64,000 bases of DNA. Origin: Anaerolineae bacterium (lineage in GTDB: Bacteria; Chloroflexota; Anaerolineae; Aggregatilineales; Ch27). Shown here piece after piece: positions 35,721-44,943 of this stretch (positions are counted from its first letter, which is position 1; the number at the start of each line of letters is the position of its first letter). The position numbers were made by a program, and so were the translations under genes. The stretch spans positions 1 through 64,000 of the forward strand of contig JABLXG010000004.1 of assembly GCA_013178165.1 (NCBI GenBank), read 5' to 3'. The notes beneath the pieces were generated by a model that searched no databases, was not told the DNA's origin, and worked only from the letters and a program-made list of their open reading frames with translations.

Positions 35721-38700
35721 GGGGTCGACTCCTCAGGGGCCGGCCAGCCAGCATACAGGGTCAACAGGCGGTCGCCAAACAGCGCCAGTGTGCGCCCGGC
35801 CAGCACCTCCTGGCCTGCGGCATCCGTGCCGATTAGCCCCAGGGTGATCCGCACCACGTCCGCTGAATACGGGTTGAGAGTCCCCTGGAAGGTTGTATCC
35901 AGGCTGGGGAAGCGCTGGTTGAGCCGCCGCGGATCGTAATTGTAGGCGAAGATGCCACCGTAGGCAGGCTGGATGCCGCTATCCAGGATCATGCCGTTCA
36001 TGACCACAGTGTAAACCAGCCGGACATTCTGCCAGCCGCTGGGGACGGCCAGAGTCAGGTTGAAGGGCAGGGCAACCGGCATTATGATATCCGCCCCGCG
36101 CGGGTTGGTCAGCTCCACAGTCGGGGCCTCTTCCGGCAGCACATAGATAAAGACCTCGCCCTCCCCGGCACCGGGCACACCGCCGGCTGGATACGGCGGA
36201 TAGACCTGCCCGGCAGAGGTGACCCCGCTATAGCTGACGCGCACCCGTAACCGCCAGAGGCCCGGCTCGGTCAGGGGCAGGTTCTGCGACGGATCGTAAT
36301 AGTAGCCTACCGCGTTGGCCTGCCCGCCGATATGCAGGATGCGCCCGGAAGGCATGGTCACCTGCGCTGTGACCGTCGCCGGTAGCGTCGGTGCTACCTG
36401 TCCGGCCAGCGCCAGCGTCTCGCCAACGGTGAAGACCTGCCCCGGCTGGAAGCCGGTCAGGACGAAAAACATCTCCACCGGACGGCCGTCAATGGTCAGC
36501 AGCGGGCCGCCGCTCGGCCCCCCGGCTTCCCCGAAGAACGGCGGGAACACCCGCCCGCCGACCGGATCATTGGCCTGGATAGTCATGGCCAGCGCCCCAT
36601 AGAGCGCCGTTTCGTGCAGGTTAAGATCGTCGTTGTGCACGACCAGTCCGCCGAAGAGGAAAGTATAGTCGCCCGGCAGGTCGCCATTGACGCCCACCCC
36701 GCGCTGATAGTTATACGGGTCGTCTGGGTTCCAGCCATAGCGGGCCAGCGCCGGCCCTTCGCCCCCCAGGATCATGCTGCGGGCGGTCACGCCGGGCCGG
36801 ACGGCGCTCAGGTAGGCGTAGGCCCGGTTCCCGCTGAAAGTCTGCAGGGGTAGTTCGTCTTCATTGGCCAGAACGTCAAGGCTGTTGCCGTCGCTGTCCG
36901 TCCAGTTCGCCAGCCGCGCCCGCAGCCAATCCGCATAAGTGCCATCGGGATCAGTCAGGCGCAGCCCGGCTTGTAGTCGGCCCTGCCCATCTGGCACCCA
37001 CAGGACATCGCCGCTATGGTAGGGCCAGCGCATCCGCGCCGCCGGGTTGAGCAGGAAGACCTCCGGCGCCCGGTTTTCCACCATGTACCAGGCCAGCCGA
37101 TCTTCCGCCGGTTGCCCGGCCAGCCAGCGCCCACCGCGCGCTACCAGCCGTCCCTCCGGCGAGGCGATCACGCCCGCCCCGCGCACTGTCCCCATCCACA
37201 GGCGTCCCAGCGTGTCGGTATAGCGGGCTGTGATGTCGACCATGTACTCGCCCGGCGTGTCCATTACCCAGGCCACGGCGTCCGGCGTAGGGAAAAAGTG
37301 GCCATGCCGGTTGGCCGTCCCGGTAACTTCGTGCGTTTGTGGCGGGCGGCCATCCAGAGGGTAGACCGTCAGGCGTAGGCTGACCTCCGCCGGGAAGGCG
37401 GGGACAACCGTCAGCGCCGGGTTGAACACGTCGCCGACCTCAAACGGCGTCCCCGGCAGGACGCCGGGCAGCATTTGCAGCGGCTCGGCAGCCCAGACCT
37501 CATACGTCCCGCCGCCGCTGTACGTATGCCCCCAGATGTCGCGCACCATGCCGGTCAGGGTGATCCGGTACAGGCCATCCTGGGGGAAGGTGTAGGCGGT
37601 CAGGCGCGGGTTAAGCGTGGTCAGGCGGTAAATATCCAGCGGGGAATCCGCGCCAAAGGCTGTTGATTCGATCCGTTCGGCGGTGCCCAGCCGGTTCTGC
37701 ACGATCGGGAGGCTGCCCAGATCATCCTGTGTGCCATCGGGCCGGGTGACGCTCACCGTCAGTTCGCCTGAATCGAAAGCGAACGGGATCAGCGGCGGTA
37801 CGGCCTGGTAGAAGCTGTTGCCCAGCAGGGCCGGCAGGTACGGTTCCAGCGGATAGGCGATCGGCTCGCCGGCGGTGTTCACGCGGGGCAGGATGTATAC
37901 CTCGCCGCCATAGGCAACCCGGCCAGTTACGGCGATGCGCCCGGCGTTTTCTTGCGGCAGGACGCCCCGCGCCCCGTTACTAGAGGGCTGATCCTGGAAC
38001 AACGACCAGATCAGATGTTGCTCTGCCCCGGCATCCCCAACCTGCACGATCAGCGGCAACCGCGCCTGCGGCACGTCGGCGCCCGATCCACTTCCCAGCA
38101 GCCCGGAAGCGCCCCAGGGCTGATGCAATCCCGGCACAGCGGCGTAGCCGGTCAAGGAGAACGCGTACAGGCCGGGGGGGATATCCGCCGCCAGTGGCAG
38201 CGCCCAGCGCAGGGCAAACGTCAGCGTGCCGTCTGCGATGGTTAGTTTCTGTGCTGTGGCATCCCCCAGCCAGATCGCGCCATCGACATTCTCGATCGGC
38301 AGGCCTGATGGCGTGAGCGTCCCGCTCCAGCCGTTGCCGGTAGCGGGCGCGGCTACCGTCTGCGCCCCGTTGACAGTTACCGGCTCCAGCCACAGGTCCG
38401 CGCCCAGCCGCAGGCCGGTGCCGTCACCGGGCATGGCCGGGGCCTGCAGGGCCACCTGCAGTTCCAGGAAGAGCATCTCGCCGGAGGAGTAAGCCAGCCG
38501 GTCAAGGCGTCCCCAGGCTTGCCAGATGCCGCTGCCGCCGCCCACCGGCCCGGAGAGCGTGAACGGTGTCGCCGTGTCCCAGGTGGCGGCGTAAGGCAGA
38601 AATTCAGGCAGGTCGGCCTCCTCGCGTTCGACCACAGGCAGGTAGAGATTGCCTGCCCAGGTGTCGCCCGTCAGGATCAGCTCGTCAGTCCGAAAGCGAA

Positions 38701-39571
38701 CAGCACTCACTATGATCGGGGCTGGGCCGCCGGTGAACATCGTACGGGGCAGGCGCAGTTCTACCGCACTTTCGGGAGCGCTCCCCTGGACGCTGAAGCC
38801 GCCCAGCGGCCCCAGGTCGGCCAGCCCGTCGCTGCTGGTACGCCCGTACAACCGCCCGCCGCTGCCCCGGCGCGGGTCTACCCGGATGAGGAAGCGCTGC
38901 CCTTCGACCTCCAGCATGATCTCAACCGTGGTATAGGTCGCCGGCAGGAGCCGGATCGGGTCAGCGGGTGTGACCGCCAGGTACAGGCTGTCCACGTTGG
39001 CCAGGGCATAGACCAGAGCATCCGTACCCTCTGCCACGCTGACCGCTACCGGCTCGGCCAGGGCAGACCATTCATCGGCCAGCCCATCGAGGACGATCGG
39101 TGTGACTGGCAGGGCTGGCTCAGGCGGCTCCGGTAGCGGTGGTGGGGTATAGCGCTCCGGCAGCGGGCCATAGAGGATGATCCCCGGTCCGCCAGGTAGC
39201 GCGCCCGGCACGTTGCGTTCGAACGACTCAATGCGGCTGGCCGGGCTGATCCAGAAGGGCGTGTTGCCCGGCCCATAGATTTCTCCCAGGAACGCGCCGG
39301 TCAGTTCCGCACGCGGGTAAACCGTCTGGCCGGTGTACAGGTTGCGGATGGCTACCACGGCACCGGGGAAGACCGCTCCCGGCTCGCCCCGGATCACCAC
39401 CCGGCCGTTTTCATCCGGTTCGGAGATGGTGATCAGGTTGGCCAGCGGCGGGTCGCCAAAGGCCGCAGCCTGGATGCGTCCCTCCTGCGCGGCCGCCGGT
39501 GCGATCGGGCTGGCCAGCAATGCCAGGAGCAGCAGCCAGAAGGCGGAATGACGGACTCGGCAGGTGATCAT
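35717..39571 (-). CDS. Very large secreted protein, function unknown
   Basis: The 1284-residue protein has a signal peptide (hydrophobic WLLLLALLASPIAPAAAQ). Residues after that look like many small beta-rich modules: a carbohydrate-binding or DOMON-like unit around 160-320 (contains VYALANVDSLYLAVTPAD), later units with Ig/fibronectin-like patterns, and a repeated FEVGDVFNPALTV / FTVGETLALAGQV module. There is no membrane anchor and no recognisable catalytic motif. It is coupled to the di-haem propeller gene downstream (ATGA overlap), suggesting a shared cell-surface or redox task. Confidence 0.78.
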   Translation of the reverse strand: MITCRVRHSAFWLLLLALLASPIAPAAAQEGRIQAAAFGDPPLANLITISEPDENGRVVIRGEPGAVFPGAVVAIRNLYTGQTVYPRAELTGAFLGEIYGPGNTPFWISPASRIESFERNVPGALPGGPGIILYGPLPERYTPPPLPEPPEPALPVTPIVLDGLADEWSALAEPVAVSVAEGTDALVYALANVDSLYLAVTPADPIRLLPATYTTVEIMLEVEGQRFLIRVDPRRGSGGRLYGRTSSDGLADLGPLGGFSVQGSAPESAVELRLPRTMFTGGPAPIIVSAVRFRTDELILTGDTWAGNLYLPVVEREEADLPEFLPYAATWDTATPFTLSGPVGGGSGIWQAWGRLDRLAYSSGEMLFLELQVALQAPAMPGDGTGLRLGADLWLEPVTVNGAQTVAAPATGNGWSGTLTPSGLPIENVDGAIWLGDATAQKLTIADGTLTFALRWALPLAADIPPGLYAFSLTGYAAVPGLHQPWGASGLLGSGSGADVPQARLPLIVQVGDAGAEQHLIWSLFQDQPSSNGARGVLPQENAGRIAVTGRVAYGGEVYILPRVNTAGEPIAYPLEPYLPALLGNSFYQAVPPLIPFAFDSGELTVSVTRPDGTQDDLGSLPIVQNRLGTAERIESTAFGADSPLDIYRLTTLNPRLTAYTFPQDGLYRITLTGMVRDIWGHTYSGGGTYEVWAAEPLQMLPGVLPGTPFEVGDVFNPALTVVPAFPAEVSLRLTVYPLDGRPPQTHEVTGTANRHGHFFPTPDAVAWVMDTPGEYMVDITARYTDTLGRLWMGTVRGAGVIASPEGRLVARGGRWLAGQPAEDRLAWYMVENRAPEVFLLNPAARMRWPYHSGDVLWVPDGQGRLQAGLRLTDPDGTYADWLRARLANWTDSDGNSLDVLANEDELPLQTFSGNRAYAYLSAVRPGVTARSMILGGEGPALARYGWNPDDPYNYQRGVGVNGDLPGDYTFLFGGLVVHNDDLNLHETALYGALAMTIQANDPVGGRVFPPFFGEAGGPSGGPLLTIDGRPVEMFFVLTGFQPGQVFTVGETLALAGQVAPTLPATVTAQVTMPSGRILHIGGQANAVGYYYDPSQNLPLTEPGLWRLRVRVSYSGVTSAGQVYPPYPAGGVPGAGEGEVFIYVLPEEAPTVELTNPRGADIIMPVALPFNLTLAVPSGWQNVRLVYTVVMNGMILDSGIQPAYGGIFAYNYDPRRLNQRFPSLDTTFQGTLNPYSADVVRITLGLIGTDAAGQEVLAGRTLALFGDRLLTLYAGWPAPEESTP

Positions 39572-39677
39572 GGCAACTCCGCTGGGGAAGGCAGAGCACG
39601 GGCATCAGCAGGGCAGTATAGAGCGGGGCAGGGCGGCTGTCAAAAGCGACCCTGCTCTGTGTGTCAGGCTGCGTGTC

Positions 39678-39890
39678 TCAGGCAACAGCGTGCAGCCCAC
39701 GCATGGCGCGCAGTGTCACCCACTTGTTGGGCTGCTTCTTCCGCCCGACGTCGATCCATATCTTGCCCGCATAATCGTATTCCAGCGGCCAGCGTCCGTT
39801 CGCGTCCGCTTTGCCCCGGATGACCGCCAGCGCCCGCGCCAGGCGCGGATCATGCCCATAGCCCAACCCGGCCAGCGCCTTTTCGTCCAT
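39678..39890 (-). CDS. Small ORF resembling the C-terminal end of a terpene-cyclase-like alpha-toroid
   Basis: The 70-residue product (DPRLARALAVIRGKADANGRWP, then KWVTLRAMRGLHA) resembles the last alpha-helical repeat of squalene-cyclase/prenyltransferase-like proteins, where such (DxDGRW)-type motifs precede a terminal W-T-L-RA helix. AAGGAGC precedes the ATG at good spacing, so it may be expressed. Without the remaining repeats it is either a remnant or a genuine mini-protein. Confidence 0.45.
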   Translation of the reverse strand: MDEKALAGLGYGHDPRLARALAVIRGKADANGRWPLEYDYAGKIWIDVGRKKQPNKWVTLRAMRGLHAVA

Positions 39891-40117
39891 GTTTCCCGCT
39901 CCTTAGGCAGGCTCAAACGTCTGGGTTGGAATTGCGGCGTAGCTCTGGCCGCCGTGCGGCTATGCTGCCTCCGGTGTCCTGAGCCGTTCAGATGAGAGGG
40001 GATATTCCCGTGAGGGGTCACATCCACACGCTGCATTTTTTCAGGCGACCTGAAAGCCTGCCTGCGGATAACTGTGCAGGATGCTCAGTCTGGCTCTCTG
40101 CACCCATCAGATCAGTG

Positions 40118-41038
40118 CTAGGGCACGCGCAGGGTGGACTGCACCACGCCACTGGCATTGGCCAGGCTGATCACGTCTCCGGGCTGCCAGATCGCCCGCG
40201 TTTCTCCCCAGAACAGGGCTGCCGGGGTGTTCTCGCCGATGCGGGTGAAGACGCGTACGCCCGCGCCGGGGAACAGCCGGTATTCCGGAAAGGTGTAGAT
40301 GTTACCCTCAGTGTCGTAGAGTGTCCAGCCGCGCAGATCAACCAGACCGCCCAGGTTGTTGATGAACACTTCCTCACGGGTTACGTCGTTGGCGCCCACG
40401 ACCTGAGCGATCACCACCTGGGCATCTTCCGCGGTAGGTGCCAGGGTTACCGTGGGAACCGGGGTAGCCAGCGCCGCCACCCCCACCGGTGTGGCGATCT
40501 GGGCCGTCGGGACCTCAGTCGGCGGGACCAGCGCCAGACCGCAGACGAAATCCGCGCCGGGGATGATCAGCACCTGGCCGGGATAGATGTACTCAGGGTC
40601 GTCGACCGTCCCCAGATCGTTGGCGCACAGCAGATCGTCCAGATCGACCTCAAAGCGCTGGGCGATCGTGGACGGGCTGTCGCCGCTGACCACCGTGTAG
40701 GTGCGCTCCTCAGCGCCGCTGCTGCTGACGGCGGCCTGGGTCAGCGCCGCGCTGGTGGCGATCGCGGGCAGGATTTCCGGGTTGAGCGTAGGGGCAATCG
40801 TCGGCTCGCCCGACTGGATTGCGCTGAAATCCGGCGTTTCATTGCCCACGACCGTGACGATCCAGGGCGTCTGGGTTGGCCCAGGCGTGGCCGTGATGAT
40901 CACCTCAAAGACCTGCACCATTGGCTCACCCGGCGCCACAGCCTGGTTAGACTGCCACCAGGTGATGACCAGCAGGGCCACCCCAACAGAAATGGCGATG
41001 TTCAGGATCACAAATACAATCAAAGCGCGTCTGTTCAT
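40118..41038 (-). CDS. Membrane-anchored LysM protein with C-terminal lamin-tail-like domain
   Basis: The 306-residue protein has one N-terminal membrane segment (about 8-27), a Pro/Thr-rich region, a LysM domain (about 110-160; YTVVSGDSPSTIAQRFEVDLDDLLCANDL ... YIYPGQVLIIP) and a C-terminal LTD-like beta domain (about 210-306; EEVFINNLGGLVDLRGWTLYD, VFTRIGENT). LysM should bind peptidoglycan or a related glycan. LysM plus LTD anchors are known in Chloroflexota surface proteins. It is divergent from the phosphoesterase gene. Confidence 0.85.
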   Translation of the reverse strand: MNRRALIVFVILNIAISVGVALLVITWWQSNQAVAPGEPMVQVFEVIITATPGPTQTPWIVTVVGNETPDFSAIQSGEPTIAPTLNPEILPAIATSAALTQAAVSSSGAEERTYTVVSGDSPSTIAQRFEVDLDDLLCANDLGTVDDPEYIYPGQVLIIPGADFVCGLALVPPTEVPTAQIATPVGVAALATPVPTVTLAPTAEDAQVVIAQVVGANDVTREEVFINNLGGLVDLRGWTLYDTEGNIYTFPEYRLFPGAGVRVFTRIGENTPAALFWGETRAIWQPGDVISLANASGVVQSTLRVP

Positions 41039-41229
41039 CGGCCTGGTACCTTTGCGGATCGACTCGTCGTCCCATTGCTGTCATTATAGACCAGCGATCC
41101 CGGCGGGGCAATTCGGCCCGCGATAGCCCACCTGGCCTATGGCTGGCGCGCATGGCTACGGGTATGATCCGGATAGTGATCGCGTTTTAGTGTTAGCGGC
41201 AGCAACCGCCGCCCGGATTGAGTCGTACG

Positions 41230-42102
41230 ATGAGCACTGTACTTTCCCGCCGCAGGTTCCTGAAGATGCTGGCCGGTGGGGTTGCCGGTCTGGGTGTCAC
41301 CGGGATCGGCGCATCGGCTTACATCACCTGCATCGAGCCTTACTGGCTGAGCCATAGCGCGGTAACCACCCCCCTGCGGCACCTGCCGCCCGCGTTCGAA
41401 GGTTTCACCATTGCGCACATCAGTGATCTACACATGGGCGACTGGATCACGGCGGCGCAGCTGGAGGAAGTCGCGGCGCAGGTGAACGCGCTGGCCCCTG
41501 ACCTGATCGCCGTCACCGGGGATATCGCCAGCCGTGCTTACCGCGGTCTGCAGGCCGATATCACCCGCTTCCTGCGTTCTCTGCGTGCCCGCGAGGGGGT
41601 GGCGGCCACGCTGGGCAACCATGACCACTGGCTGGACGCCCGCACTGTGCGGCGGGCCATCCTGGATGCCGACACCTGGCTGTTGTGGAACACCCATGCC
41701 GAGGTTCGGCGCGGCGGGGATACGCTGTACATCGTCGGCGTAGACGATGTCTGGGAGCATGAGGACGATCTGGACGAGGCGCTGGCGGAAGTCCCGCCTG
41801 AGGCAGTCGCCACCGTCCTGCTGGCCCACGAGCCAGACTTCGCCGATGAAGCGGCGGCAACCGGACGGATCGGGCTGCAGCTTTCCGGCCACAGTCATGG
41901 CGGGCAGGTGCGCCTGCCGGGGATTGGCGCGCCGGTGCTGCCCCGGCTGGGTCGCCGCTACGACATGGGCCTCTACACTCTGGCGGGCATGCGCCTCTAC
42001 GTGAACCGAGGCATCGGCATGACCGCGCCTTACGTGCGCTTCAATTGCCCACCGGAGATCACGCTGATCACCCTGACCGCCACCACCAACCTTCAGAGCT
42101 AG
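41230..42102 (+). CDS. Metallophosphoesterase, YkuE-like, with twin-arginine-type signal
   Basis: The 290-residue protein starts with SRRRFLKMLAGGVAG, a twin-arginine-like export signal, and a hydrophobic core. Calcineurin-like motifs follow in order: HISDLHMGDW, VTGDIASR, GNHDHW, AHEPDF and GHSHGGQ. Together they form a binuclear metal site. YkuE-type enzymes are exported phosphodiesterases; the substrate is unknown. The ATG at 41230 is chosen so that the arginine pair lies close to the N-terminus; a TTG four codons earlier is possible. Confidence 0.9.
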   Translation: MSTVLSRRRFLKMLAGGVAGLGVTGIGASAYITCIEPYWLSHSAVTTPLRHLPPAFEGFTIAHISDLHMGDWITAAQLEEVAAQVNALAPDLIAVTGDIASRAYRGLQADITRFLRSLRAREGVAATLGNHDHWLDARTVRRAILDADTWLLWNTHAEVRRGGDTLYIVGVDDVWEHEDDLDEALAEVPPEAVATVLLAHEPDFADEAAATGRIGLQLSGHSHGGQVRLPGIGAPVLPRLGRRYDMGLYTLAGMRLYVNRGIGMTAPYVRFNCPPEITLITLTATTNLQS

Positions 42103-42158
42103 CTATACGCTGTTGCCTTTGCCGTGCAGTCAGTCTGGTCAGCCCAGCGCCGGAACGG

Positions 42159-42164
42159 TATAAT
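42159..42164 (+). promoter_or_regulatory. Candidate -10 box for the membrane protein at 42237
   Basis: TATAAT 73 bases before the ATG. A TGGTCA at 17-bp spacing (42136-42141) is a weak -35. Confidence 0.4.
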
Positions 42165-42236
42165 GCCCCCGCTGGACACCCAATCTGAATTATTCCCCGG
42201 CGGCGCACCGGCAGCCGGGAGGCCGCAAAGGCAATC

Positions 42237-43340
42237 ATGAGCGATCAACCATCTCCAACGCAGCGCTTGCAGGGCGGCCCGGCTACCCGGCCAGGGCAGC
42301 CGCCGCTGCACCCTGAACCGGAGCCAGCCACGCCGGAAGGACGCGGCGGCAGCGCGCTCCTGCTGGCGGTTGTTGCTGTTATCGGGGTATGCCTGTCGTG
42401 CAGCATCATCGGGCTGGCCGGGTTGGCCGGCTACAACGATGGCGTGCAGGCTCTGGAACGTTACGCCCGTTCCACCCGGCAGGCTGACATCGCCACCCAG
42501 TACAGCCTGGCCCTCACTGATGTTGCCGCTGGCAACAACGAACTGGCCGCCATGCGTCTGCAGCACGTGGTGCTTACCCTGGGCGCTCCGGGGGGCAGTC
42601 CTGCTGCCCTGCTGACCGAGGTGCTGGCGGTCACTTCCACACCCACCGCCTCGCCAACGCTGACGCCTTCGCCCACCCTGGAAAGCACGCCGACGCCCTC
42701 GCCATCGCCGACGGGTGGCGTCCAGCTCTCTGCTGATGCCCTGTTTGCAGAAGCGCAAGCGGCGCTGACCGTACGTGACTACCCGACGGTCATCAACCGG
42801 CTGGACATCCTGCGCGGGCTGGATCCGCAATACCGGCAGGCGGAAGTCAACACCATGCTTCATCAGGCGTTGACCTCCCTCAGCCGCCAGTACCTGACCG
42901 GCCCGGACACTAACCGGCTGGCGGAAGGCATCCTGCTGGCGGAGCAGGCGCGGGCCATCGCCCCGATCGGCGATCTGGGCTATGAAGCCTATGTCGCCGG
43001 GCGCTATCTGGACGGTCTCAATGCCGAGGGCATGGAATGCCTGCTGGCTGTGCGCGAGTGGGAAAGTGTGTACGCGGAAGCGCCGCAGTACCGCGATGTG
43101 CTCCAGCGGCTGGCCAACAGCTACGCTGCCTGCGGCGACGCCTACACCTACCAGACCGAATTCTGCCCGGCGGAACAGTATTACCGGCGGTCGCTCAGTC
43201 TGGTCAACAATAGCAGCGTGGCGGCTCGCCTGGCTGACGCCCGCGAGAAGTGCGCTAACGCCACGCCTACCCCCACTCCTACCATCGAGGGGGTGCCGCC
43301 GGAAGGTGTGCCAACCGAGGGCGTGCCGCCCTCCGGCTGA
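42237..43340 (+). CDS. Single-span membrane protein with Pro/Thr linker and TPR-like external part
   Basis: The 367-residue protein has a Pro-rich cytoplasmic N-terminus, one membrane segment (about 40-65, LLLAVVAVIGVCLSCSIIGLAG), a helical region and a Thr/Pro linker (TASPTLTPSPTLESTPTPSP). A C-terminal helical domain follows with TPR-like AEAQAALTVRDYPTVINRLDILR and conserved Cys residues. The final tail again is Pro/Thr-rich. It resembles other Chloroflexota surface proteins of unknown function. A bidirectional terminator follows 12 bases after the stop. Confidence 0.7.
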   Translation: MSDQPSPTQRLQGGPATRPGQPPLHPEPEPATPEGRGGSALLLAVVAVIGVCLSCSIIGLAGLAGYNDGVQALERYARSTRQADIATQYSLALTDVAAGNNELAAMRLQHVVLTLGAPGGSPAALLTEVLAVTSTPTASPTLTPSPTLESTPTPSPSPTGGVQLSADALFAEAQAALTVRDYPTVINRLDILRGLDPQYRQAEVNTMLHQALTSLSRQYLTGPDTNRLAEGILLAEQARAIAPIGDLGYEAYVAGRYLDGLNAEGMECLLAVREWESVYAEAPQYRDVLQRLANSYAACGDAYTYQTEFCPAEQYYRRSLSLVNNSSVAARLADAREKCANATPTPTPTIEGVPPEGVPTEGVPPSG

Positions 43341-43352
43341 GTTCCGTGCAAT

Positions 43353-43387
43353 AAAAGGCCCCGGCGACGAAGCGCGTCGGGGTCTTT
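43353..43387. terminator. Bidirectional intrinsic terminator
   Basis: GGCCCCG and CGGGGTC (43357-43383) form a stem flanked by AAAA on the left and TTTT on the right. It serves the gene ending at 43340 and the convergent small membrane protein ending at 43416. Confidence 0.8.
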
Positions 43388-43415
43388 TCTGGCGGGATTA
43401 TGCAGCGGGTTCGGC

Positions 43416-43691
43416 TCAGTGAGCCTCATCATGCCCGTGATGCCCGGAATCACGGGGCACGTTGATGTCGTCAAACTGTGTCCAGGGCCGGATGAACGCC
43501 AGCCAGAACACCATGCCCATCACGAACGCCGCCGCCCCCAGCCCGAACAACGTGCCAAAAACGACGGGGTTGGCATCCTTCAGGGAAACCCCTACTGCGC
43601 CAGCCAGCATCATCAGCAGCATGCCAAAACCGATCAGAAAAGCCAGCGCTATCTCTTCTGACGTCAACTTGCCGCGTGCCGCCACGGTCAA
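43416..43691 (-). CDS. Small two-span membrane protein
   Basis: The 91-residue protein has two membrane segments (about 13-35 and 45-67) and a His-rich C-terminus (SGHHGHDEAH). I do not recognise the family. The His-rich tail could bind metal. It starts at an ATG with GAGAGGAG upstream and is monocistronic. Confidence 0.65.
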   Translation of the reverse strand: MTVAARGKLTSEEIALAFLIGFGMLLMMLAGAVGVSLKDANPVVFGTLFGLGAAAFVMGMVFWLAFIRPWTQFDDINVPRDSGHHGHDEAH

Positions 43692-43836
43692 CTCCTCTCG
43701 CCAGGTCGTGATGAACTGACCTATAGCTTACCGCCAAAACGCCGGACGCAAAAGGGCACCGCGCGGCCCGCGGCTATTCCACCTTGCTTGAACTGACGCC
43801 TGTCTGTATACTGATCGGCAAGCACCGCCCTGCGGA

Positions 43837-43865
43837 TAGACGAGAGCGCCCGCGGGTGGTACAAT
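43837..43865 (+). promoter_or_regulatory. Candidate promoter of the tRNA cluster
   Basis: TAGACG (43837-43842) and TACAAT (43860-43865) are separated by 17 bp and lie just before the first of three tRNA genes. Confidence 0.55.
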
Positions 43866-43877
43866 AGGCGCACATCG

Positions 43878-43952
43878 CGGGGCGTAGCGCAGTTTGGTTA
43901 GCGCGCACGGTTTGGGACCGTGAGGTCCCCGGTTCAAATCCGGGCGCCCCGA
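43878..43952 (+). tRNA. tRNA-Pro (TGG)
   Basis: A complete cloverleaf: acceptor CGGGGCG/CGCCCCG, anticodon loop TTTGGGA with anticodon TGG, and T-loop TTCAAAT. No CCA is encoded. Confidence 0.95.
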
Positions 43953-43995
43953 CTCCAGATGACCTTAACATTCTGGAAAAGGTATCTTCTAACCG

Positions 43996-44066
43996 GCGGG
44001 CATGGTGTAAGGGTAACACAACAGCCTTCCAAGCTGTTTTTACGGGTTCGAATCCCGTTGCCCGCT
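43996..44066 (+). tRNA. tRNA-Gly (TCC)
   Basis: Acceptor GCGGGCA/TGCCCGC, anticodon loop CTTCCAA giving anticodon TCC, and T-loop TTCGAAT. No CCA is encoded. Confidence 0.95.
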
Positions 44067-44087
44067 CTTTGTTTTAGCTCTCCAGAC

Positions 44088-44160
44088 GGGCCTGTAGCTC
44101 AGCGGTTAGAGCAGCCGGCTCATAACCGGTCGGTCGTAGGTTCGAATCCTACCAGGCCCA
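44088..44160 (+). tRNA. tRNA with CAT anticodon (Met or Ile2)
   Basis: Acceptor GGGCCTG/CAGGCCC, D-arm AGCTCAGCGGTTAGAGC, anticodon loop CTCATAA and T-loop TTCGAAT. The short D-loop resembles E. coli tRNA-Ile2 (CAT, lysidine-modified) as much as elongator tRNA-Met, so the charge is uncertain. It lacks initiator features. No CCA is encoded. Confidence 0.9.
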
Positions 44161-44301
44161 TCCTTTCACGCCTGCAAGCATAGGGGGAGCGGGTGTGGTG
44201 GGAAGTAAACACTGTGCCGCCAGGACATGCCCGGTCTTTTTGCTCCAGTTCCCCCACCGGGCAGCGTACCCACCCATCAAGCGACATGAGACTTGCCAGC
44301 G

Positions 44302-44673
44302 ATGAGTCCTGCCGTCTTGATCATCGAAGATGAACCGGAAGTGCTGACGCTGCTCACGCGGATGCTTCAGCGTGAGGATTGCCAGATCATCCCCGCTTTG
44401 GGCGGAGAAAACGCCCTGCAGGCCCTTCAGCAATACACCCCGGATATCATCCTTCTCGATCTGGCCATGCCGGGAATCAACGGCCTTGACCTGCTGGAAG
44501 CTATCCAGGGGATGCCCCACCTGAGCAACACCAAAGTCATCGTTATCACTGCCCGCCCGATGATGGTGGAGGAAGCCCGGCAGTACAATGTCGTCGCCCG
44601 CATCTTCCTCAAGCCCGTGCGGGCTATCCAGCTTCTGCACACCGTCCACGAACTACTGGATACCACAGCCTGA
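44302..44673 (+). CDS. CheY-like single-domain response regulator
   Basis: The 123-residue protein is one receiver domain: acidic pair IIEDEP, phospho-acceptor Asp in DIILLDLAMPGING, and switch Thr in VIVITARP. The late Lys in FLKPVRAIQLLH completes the active site. No output domain. ATG 44302 is used rather than the TTG three codons upstream. The partner kinase could be the orphan kinase at 18344 or another elsewhere. Confidence 0.9.
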   Translation: MSPAVLIIEDEPEVLTLLTRMLQREDCQIIPALGGENALQALQQYTPDIILLDLAMPGINGLDLLEAIQGMPHLSNTKVIVITARPMMVEEARQYNVVARIFLKPVRAIQLLHTVHELLDTTA

Positions 44674-44770
44674 ACTTGGCAGCACGCGCCACTAGCGCCA
44701 GCGTTACCAGGGAAGTTGCACCCACCGGCGGCGGTTGACGGGCTTTGTTCCGGCTCGCCACAAACGCCAC

Positions 44771-44820
44771 AAAAAAAGAGGACGGCCGCTTGCTGTGAGG
44801 GGGGGCACAGCAAACGGCCG
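44771..44820 (-). terminator. Intrinsic terminator of the small RNA
   Basis: CGGCCGCTTGCTGTG (44783-44797) and CACAGCAAACGGCCG (44806-44820) form a 15-bp stem with one G-U wobble (minus strand). Minus-strand reading ends with TCCTCTTTTTTT (T7 at 44771-44777). Confidence 0.85.
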
Positions 44821-44937
44821 TAGGCTTGAGGCATCCTTATCGGATTGGCCAGTGAAATCGACTTGCTGCGTTTGGCGCAGCCTGGGGGGTCATTTCACTG
44901 TCCAAAGATTACTTCCCTTGCCTGAGTCAGTCCTTAA
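44771..44937 (-). ncRNA. Candidate structured small RNA (about 167 nt; 6S-like shape)
   Basis: The gene-free interval 44674-44985 carries, on the minus strand, a promoter, three nested pairings and a strong terminator. From outside to inside they are AGGCA/TGCCT (44829-44833 with 44919-44923), TTGG-x-CAGTGAAAT/ATTTCACTG-x-CCAA (44846-44858 with 44892-44905), and GCTGCG/CGCAGC (44865-44870 with 44876-44881). The shape, one long rod with internal loops, recalls 6S RNA, but I cannot confirm homology. A read-through leader or attenuator of the NYN gene is less likely because it lies after that gene's stop. Confidence 0.55.
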
Positions 44938-44943
44938 TTGTGC

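Noticed and set aside
44088-44160. Calling this tRNA initiator Met
   Set aside because: The first base pair G-C and the anticodon stem lack the initiator's unpaired first position and three G-C pairs in the usual form; only elongator Met or Ile2 are left.
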